Source of the DNA: Hevea brasiliensis
Lineage: Eukaryota > Streptophyta > Magnoliopsida > Malpighiales > Euphorbiaceae
NCBI RefSeq assembly: GCF_030052815.1
Contig: NW_026614689.1
Span: forward strand, 1 to 64,000
Reading direction: 5' to 3'
Length of the DNA: 64,000 nt
Part shown: piece by piece, positions 58,633 through 64,000 of the stretch
Position numbering within the stretch: position 1 is the first letter of the stretch
How the letters are laid out: the number at the start of each line of letters is the position of its first letter
Made by a program: the position numbers and the translations under genes
The notes under the pieces: generated by a model
Seen by the model: only the letters and a program-made list of their open reading frames with translations
Databases searched by the model: none
Told to the model about the DNA's origin: nothing

Positions 58633-61600
58633 TGTAACACCCCTCACAGGACAACAGTGTAGCCGAGCAAAGTGTGCTACATTCGGTGCCGGAGCACCCT
58701 ATCCTATCTTACTTTATGCCTTTCATATTTTGATCTCGTTATATTTTAATATTAATTATTTTTCGACGGAGAAACCAGCGGAGTTTCCCCTATTTTATTA
58801 CCAGTTGACGTATTTTACTATTTACCTGTTTGAAAGTTTCAACAATATTTTCAGAATAAAGTCTTATCCATGCTAATCATAATTATCTCATCAATCATTC
58901 TCATAATTTTCTCATATTTCAAATCTCATTCATACATTTCAATTTCATAATCATTTCCATGCATGCTCAATTCATATGTAAACATTCTCAAATTACATAA
59001 GAAAAATTTTCAAATTTCCTTAATTTACATAATTTACAAAAAAATTACAAAATTTCATAATTTACATCATAATGCAATATCTAGCATTTTATACAAAATA
59101 CAAAATAGGATCTATATGGGCCCTATCTACATGCATTGCTGAGAAGGTGACAACCTTGAATACTTTAGATACTTCCACAAATCAAAACTCCTAAAATTCC
59201 CAGTCAAACGTCCATTGGGTTCTATCTTCAGTACCTGCGCGAAGGAAACAATTCCATCGCGCTAAGCATTGCTGCTTAGCGGTGCAATAATATAACAAGG
59301 AAATAATATACAAATAAAGATAGAAATAAAACATAATTCAAATAATCAATATTTATTTATATTTCACATGCGGTTTCTAAAATTTAATGTGTTATATCCT
59401 AATTTAGTCTTCTTTGAAAGTGTTTATTTGCCAATGTACAGTAATAATGTACAAAGAAAAATGATTTGAAAATAATAAATTTATGCTTATATTGTTATAT
59501 AAGCACATTTGCAATATTTATTTATGTTATAATTTTCTTTGCTAATCTTTTAGCATTTTCTCTATACTTGCTAGGTTGTCTCAGATTATTTCATAATAAG
59601 TAAATTTTGATATCTGTCCAGTTCATTTCGATTCTTTCTAATAAATAACTATCCTAATTTATTTTAGGTCATCTTACTCATTTATTTTATTTAATTTCTA
59701 ATATTTTTAATTGCTAATATTCTTAACTTATCTCAATAAATTAAACTGCACAAGTAACCTACGACAGTGACTAAATCGATAACGTCGTTGGCACCGACAC
59801 CGCGTGCCTCGGGTCATTATACCATGGGACGCAGAACGCCAACCACGTATGCAATCGGATAGCTAAAAAGCCATGATGACACATAATCGGGCATAAAAGC
59901 CATGAATGTTGGCATAAAGCCATGAATACGGGCACAAAGCCATGAATACAGGCATAAAGCCTTTCGCAGTACTGCTAAAACAATACCCTATTGGCATGCC
60001 AATCTATCCAATCTGACACACGTGTCTAGGCAATACAAGGGCACATAATATCATTAAAAATTAATATATTGTGTTTTATGAATTCATTATTTCATGAGAA
60101 ATTTCAATTATAATTCATACATTCATTTGATCATTTATATGATCACAATTCACATCAATTATCCTTTTATACCATTGTACTCAAAATACTTCTCCTTTCT
60201 ATAATAATGAGAACTAATGTCTCACTCATACATTAATATAATTCATTTATTCATTCATTATGTTATTCTTATTGATCACAATTCTAAACAATGGTTCACA
60301 TGTACCATTGTATTCAAAACATTTTCCTTTCTCATTTATACATTTAAGAATCTACTTATGTAGTCACAATTTTATATTTCAAGTTGAGATATTAATATTT
60401 TATGAATTCCATTTGTGATGGGCATATAAGCCCTAACTATCTATTCACATCAATTCGGTGACTTATTTTTCATGTTTCAAGTAATCCATGAATATTTCAT
60501 GGATTTCAAATATATGGTCTTAATTTCCTTTTAACAATTTTGACTAAGATACATAGTCCACATTTGTCATACAATTCTAAGCATTTAAGCTTAGAATTGG
60601 TTCTAGGTCTTCATCTTAGTTTGTTACTCATTTTGATTACTATTCACCTTACTAGTCAACCAAAATGTTGACTTTTTCATACTTAAGGGATATGTTAATT
60701 CTAATTACACCAAGATCTCACATTTTGAGTTTTACATTTGCTAGTATTAATTGACAATTGCAATTTAAAGTCCCCTAGATGCATTTCTAATTTCAAATTT
60801 TAAATTTCAAGTTTTGGTGTCACTATTCACCTCATTGGTCAACAAAAATGTTGACTTTTGGATAGAAAATAGGTGTATTGGTTTTAACACCCCAAACTTA
60901 CCACATTTTGTATTTAAAACTTGTTGGAATTGATTGCCATTACCATTTCTATGCTTAAAAACAAAAGGGCAGAATTTTTAGTTTTTGAAGCCTAAATTTA
61001 CTGTTCCATTAAGCCCTGTTGCAGTGGGAATTTGAGGAAATGGTAAACATGAAAGTTGTTCCTTATTTTGTCTAGTTGAATTTCCTTTTTTGAATCACTC
61101 CATTTGGAGTTTTGTAGCTCCAGATATGGTCAAAAAACCACAGCTGGCCGGATTGCCAAAACTGCAGAATTACCAAATCTACAGTAACATGAACAGTGAT
61201 TGTGACTGCCATTTGGGTTAGGTTCTGGCCATAATTTGGGGTAGGTTTCTTCATGAAAGTTGTTTGTATAGGTCTTAGCTTGTTTCTGTAAATATTTCAG
61301 GTCAATTGACCATTTCTACATTGAGTTATGGCCAAATGAACAGTTACTGTTCATTTGGTCATCCTGCAGAATTGGCTTGCAGGGTACCCGGATTGGGGCC
61401 AACGTTTGGTCCTCTTGCTTTGGTCTTTTGGGCATGGTTTCTTCAGCAAAAATGTGCCATTATAAGTCTAGTTTCATGTCCAATTGGCCAAACACCAATT
61501 GGACCAACACAGCCAAAGATATGGCAGTCCAAGTGGGCTGGAATCACAGCCACCCTACTGCACTAATTAGGCAGCCCACCAATTCAGTTTGCATCACTCT

Positions 61601-62825
61601 AAATCTCTTCAAATTATGGTGAACGTGCCTAAAATGGTCACTAATTGACCATTAAAATGTTTTTTCACAATTTCATAAGCTAAATCCAAGTTTCACTCCC
61701 AAACCCTAGCTCATTTTCAAGGATTACACCAATTACCTTAGTTAGCACACCAATTCATCATACATATATACATATATACCTTAAACATCATCTTTAGTCC
61801 ACTCTAAGTCCATCAAAAACACTTAATCTTGTTCCTCCCTAGGGCTGCAAAAATTCATTGTATACATACACATAAATTCCATTCATTTAATTCACAAATT
61901 CTTGCTTATTTTAGGTCTCTAATCATGGAAAGATAAAGATGTATGCATAATAGGCACTAACCTCTTGTAGGGCTGAATTTTCCCAAGCTTGACTTCACTT
62001 TCTTTCACTTTCTTCTCTTCTAATGGCTGCCCAAATTTAGCTCTAGTGATAAGGAAAATTTTTTGTGAAGAGAGGGTGAGGTTTTGGTGTAGTTGGCTAT
62101 GGAATCAAGCTCATTTGGAGCTTTAATGGTGGTTTTCCTCTTTTTGTTTTCTTTGGTGCGGGAATGAAATGATGGGGCTGCTGGTTTCTTTAATTTTTTT
62201 GGCCATATTTATCTCTTTTTATTTGTTAATTAAATGTTTGTTTAAATGTGATTGGTGGTAGCTTTTTAAATGACATCATCATATGTCATAATTTGCTTTT
62301 TATTTCATTTTTCTTTTCTTTTTATCACTACTCATTTTCACTTTAATTTTTAGTAATATTTATTCATAATTTAGACCATAATAATTATTTACTCAACTGG
62401 ACAAGTTGGCCAAAAATCGTCTCTGAAGGCGAAATGACCAAAATGCCCTCCGTTTGGCTTAACGGGTTAAAATTGTCTGTACCGATTGAAAAAATTTTCT
62501 AAATATTTTCTTGGCATTCTAATGCCATAGGAACCTTAATGACCCTTCTCTGGAGTCCCAATAATTATTTTATGAATTTTTCCCCAGGTCTAGGGCTCCT
62601 CGCTATAGAACCGCAACTTCCCTCTCAGTTACTCATCGCTTGGGCACCTACGTTTAACTTGGTTGTGTTTTATTTCTAAAATTTTTCCTAAATTTTTCTT
62701 ATTAATATTTGAGTTAATTATGGTTCTGACTTTAGTTTAAATATTTTTCCGACGTTTCTAGCCGTCCGACCGACACCGATCACCGAACAGTAGAATGTAC
62801 GAGTTGCTACCGGGAGGGTGTTACA
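58633..62825 (-). repeat. LTR 2 of the gag-only element (shared by both units)
   Basis: 4193 bp and closely similar to LTR 1 throughout. It serves as the 5' LTR of unit 1 and the 3' LTR of unit 2. The perfect palindrome is at 61332-61358. No genes are present. Confidence 0.9.
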
Positions 62826-62995
62826 ACTCTTCCTCTTATTTAAATTTCGCCTCGAAATTTCTTTGGGTGTAGGTATCTAAGATAATTCTTTTACCTTTTT
62901 ATTGCTCCCTCTATCAACTTCTTTTATATATAATGTACCATTTAGTCTTTCCGAATATATCATTATACACTTAGGCATATCATAAAGGAAATACT
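62826..62995 (-). other. Polypurine tract and non-coding 3' part of gag-only unit 2
   Basis: Same layout as unit 1. The palindrome loop has lost one base (AAATTTCG-agg-CGAAATTT, near 62843) and the tract reads AAGAGGAAGAGT. Confidence 0.75.
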
Positions 62996-63865
62996 TTACC
63001 TCAAATTCACATCTGGGGCTTCTTGCTCCTCTCTGCCTTGGGTGACATTTGGAAGTGGTGTTACTGTTGTACTAGGTCGTTCCACGGCCTCTGTCTGGGT
63101 CCGTGGTAAATTCCTCTTAGGACAATCTTTCAGACGATGGTCTATGGCCCCACATCTAAAACAGGCTCTAGTCAATCCCCTACATTCACATTTATGCCAC
63201 TTGTTACAATGGCCACATTTTCTTGGTAATCCTGGCGCACTCACTACTAGTGTTTCTGGTTGATCTCTTCTGGGTATAGGCTTAGGTCTAGATCTCCTAC
63301 TTTGATCAGATGTCTGACTTGACTGTTCTCTCGGCCTCTTATTACTAGACTGTCCAAATTTCCTCTTTTGCTGATCATCACTCCTCTTCCGTTCCTCTTC
63401 ATAAACACAGCTAATATATTTCTTCTCAACTCTATCGTAAAGAATTCCCAAGTTACGCTACTGGTGGCACTACCTTGGTTACGACATCCCACCATCGATA
63501 TGCGACTTCTTGTAATAATGAAACCGCATACCCAAACTCTATTCTGGTGTGCAATGGAGCTACTGCAAGACTCTTTTAGTCCTTTCTAGCCAATACTCAG
63601 CAGCTGCAGAATCGTCTTCCTTTCTACCATTGAAACTACAGCTCCATACTTCCTAATTTTTCCTAAAGGTGATTTTTGCTGAGACAGTGGTGGAATAACC
63701 CGATCATCCGTCGAAAGAATCCACTCATCCGCTCAAATAAGGCTGTTGGGGTTGTACGCATCTCTTGCCTTGGTGGAGTAGGATCTCCCGAGTCCCAATA
63801 TCACTCTCAGTCGGGATACAGCTTACTACTTCTTCTTCTACTGTCCTTTGTGATTTTGAGTCCAT
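62996..63865 (-). pseudogene. gag: Gag of the gag-only element, unit 2 (internal deletion)
   Basis: The ATG at 63865 aligns with 58491. The C-terminal frame (62996-63451) is open through the zinc region (CGHCNKWHKCEC, CFRCGAIDHRLKDC) and continues past the unit 1 stop to VTPLPNVTQGREEQ. GEC has become CEC in the first zinc-binding segment. The N-terminal half is broken by about a dozen small changes at former CAG/CTG codons, for example near 63433, 63502 and 63700-63735. It has the same capsid deletion as unit 1. It is not a complete gene as read. Confidence 0.82.
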
Positions 63866-64000
63866 ACCTTAACCTAAAATAACCAAGAAAATAGATCTGC
63901 ATTAGTGTCACCTCAACTCATATGAATGCAATGCATGTTATGCACACTATCTCATTCTATTTATCTATGCCTAGGAACGCCTAAACCGCGCCTCGATACC

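Larger units (their letters stand above)
36110..64000 (+). mobile_element. Ty3/gypsy chromovirus G4, + strand, with three insertions
   Basis: G4 starts with its 5' LTR (36110-38554), primer site and gag. Gag is cut from protease by a solo LTR (39786-42116), protease from RT by C2 (42574-52161), and RNase H is broken by the gag-only array from 53276. The host frames rejoin across each insertion: CCAAC is duplicated around the solo LTR, and ILGMDW continues as [10 protein letters not shown] across C2. Integrase and the 3' LTR must lie beyond 64000. The Gag and protease closely resemble G3, so both belong to the same Tekay/Del-like group. Confidence 0.88.
53276..64000 (-). mobile_element. Tandem array of a gag-only (non-autonomous) gypsy element
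   Basis: Order on the + strand: LTR 53276-57440, internal 57441-58632, LTR 58633-62825, internal 62826-64000 and beyond. Both internal regions contain only a polypurine tract, a shortened gag and a primer site, all on the - strand, with no protease, RT, RNase H or integrase. GTGGT precedes the left LTR (53271-53275); no target duplication separates the units, and they share the middle LTR. A third LTR should begin within ten bases of the window end. Confidence 0.88.

Noticed and set aside
1..64000. Host genes, defence systems or biosynthetic clusters
   Set aside because: Every recognisable coding block is Gag, protease, RT, RNase H or integrase. No intron-exon structure or host domain was recognised in the remaining sequence.

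Overview
The window is plant nuclear DNA, almost certainly from a eudicot. It consists essentially entirely of nested LTR retrotransposons. I found no host gene, rRNA, tRNA, CRISPR or prokaryotic feature. Evidence for a plant genome: Ty3/gypsy chromovirus polyproteins ending in a chromodomain, a Ty1/copia element with 2.1-kb LTRs, an Athila/Tat-like gag with a tRNA-Asp-type primer site, a TRIM, and initiator tRNA-Met primer sites beside most LTRs. The species cannot be named from sequence alone.

Left half (1-36109). A decayed Athila-like element on the + strand (LTR end, primer site, gag, protease remnant) runs to 3464. There it is cut by a + strand copia LTR fragment (3465-4959), which abuts copia element C1 on the - strand (3' LTR 4960-7071, pol 7088-10481). 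C1 is itself split by gypsy element G2 (- strand, 10482-33039, target duplication AATAA) and resumes at 33045 with its gag, ending abruptly near 34628. G2 carries a TRIM in its 3' LTR (10575-11108, duplication TACAC). Its body is split by gypsy element G3 (- strand, 17927-28821, duplication CACCC). Segment 34629-36109 is an unclassified repeat.

Right half (36110-64000). Gypsy element G4 (+ strand) starts at 36110 with an LTR, primer site and gag. Three insertions break it: a solo LTR of a related family (39786-42116, duplication CCAAC) between gag and protease; copia element C2 (- strand, 42574-52161), of the same family as C1, in the protease-RT linker; and, from 53276 inside RNase H, a tandem array of a gag-only non-autonomous gypsy element with 4.2-kb LTRs (LTR-internal-LTR-internal) that runs off the window.

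No element is intact. The best-preserved frame is the 535-codon zinc knuckle-protease-RT frame of G2. Two sequence-wide signatures involve CAG/CTG (CHG) sites. Many in-frame stops are TAG where CAG is expected, which fits deamination of CHG-methylated cytosine. Paralogous copies also differ by CAG to CGA and CTG to TCG swaps, which look more like a long-read consensus artefact than mutation and probably cause many of the apparent frameshifts.
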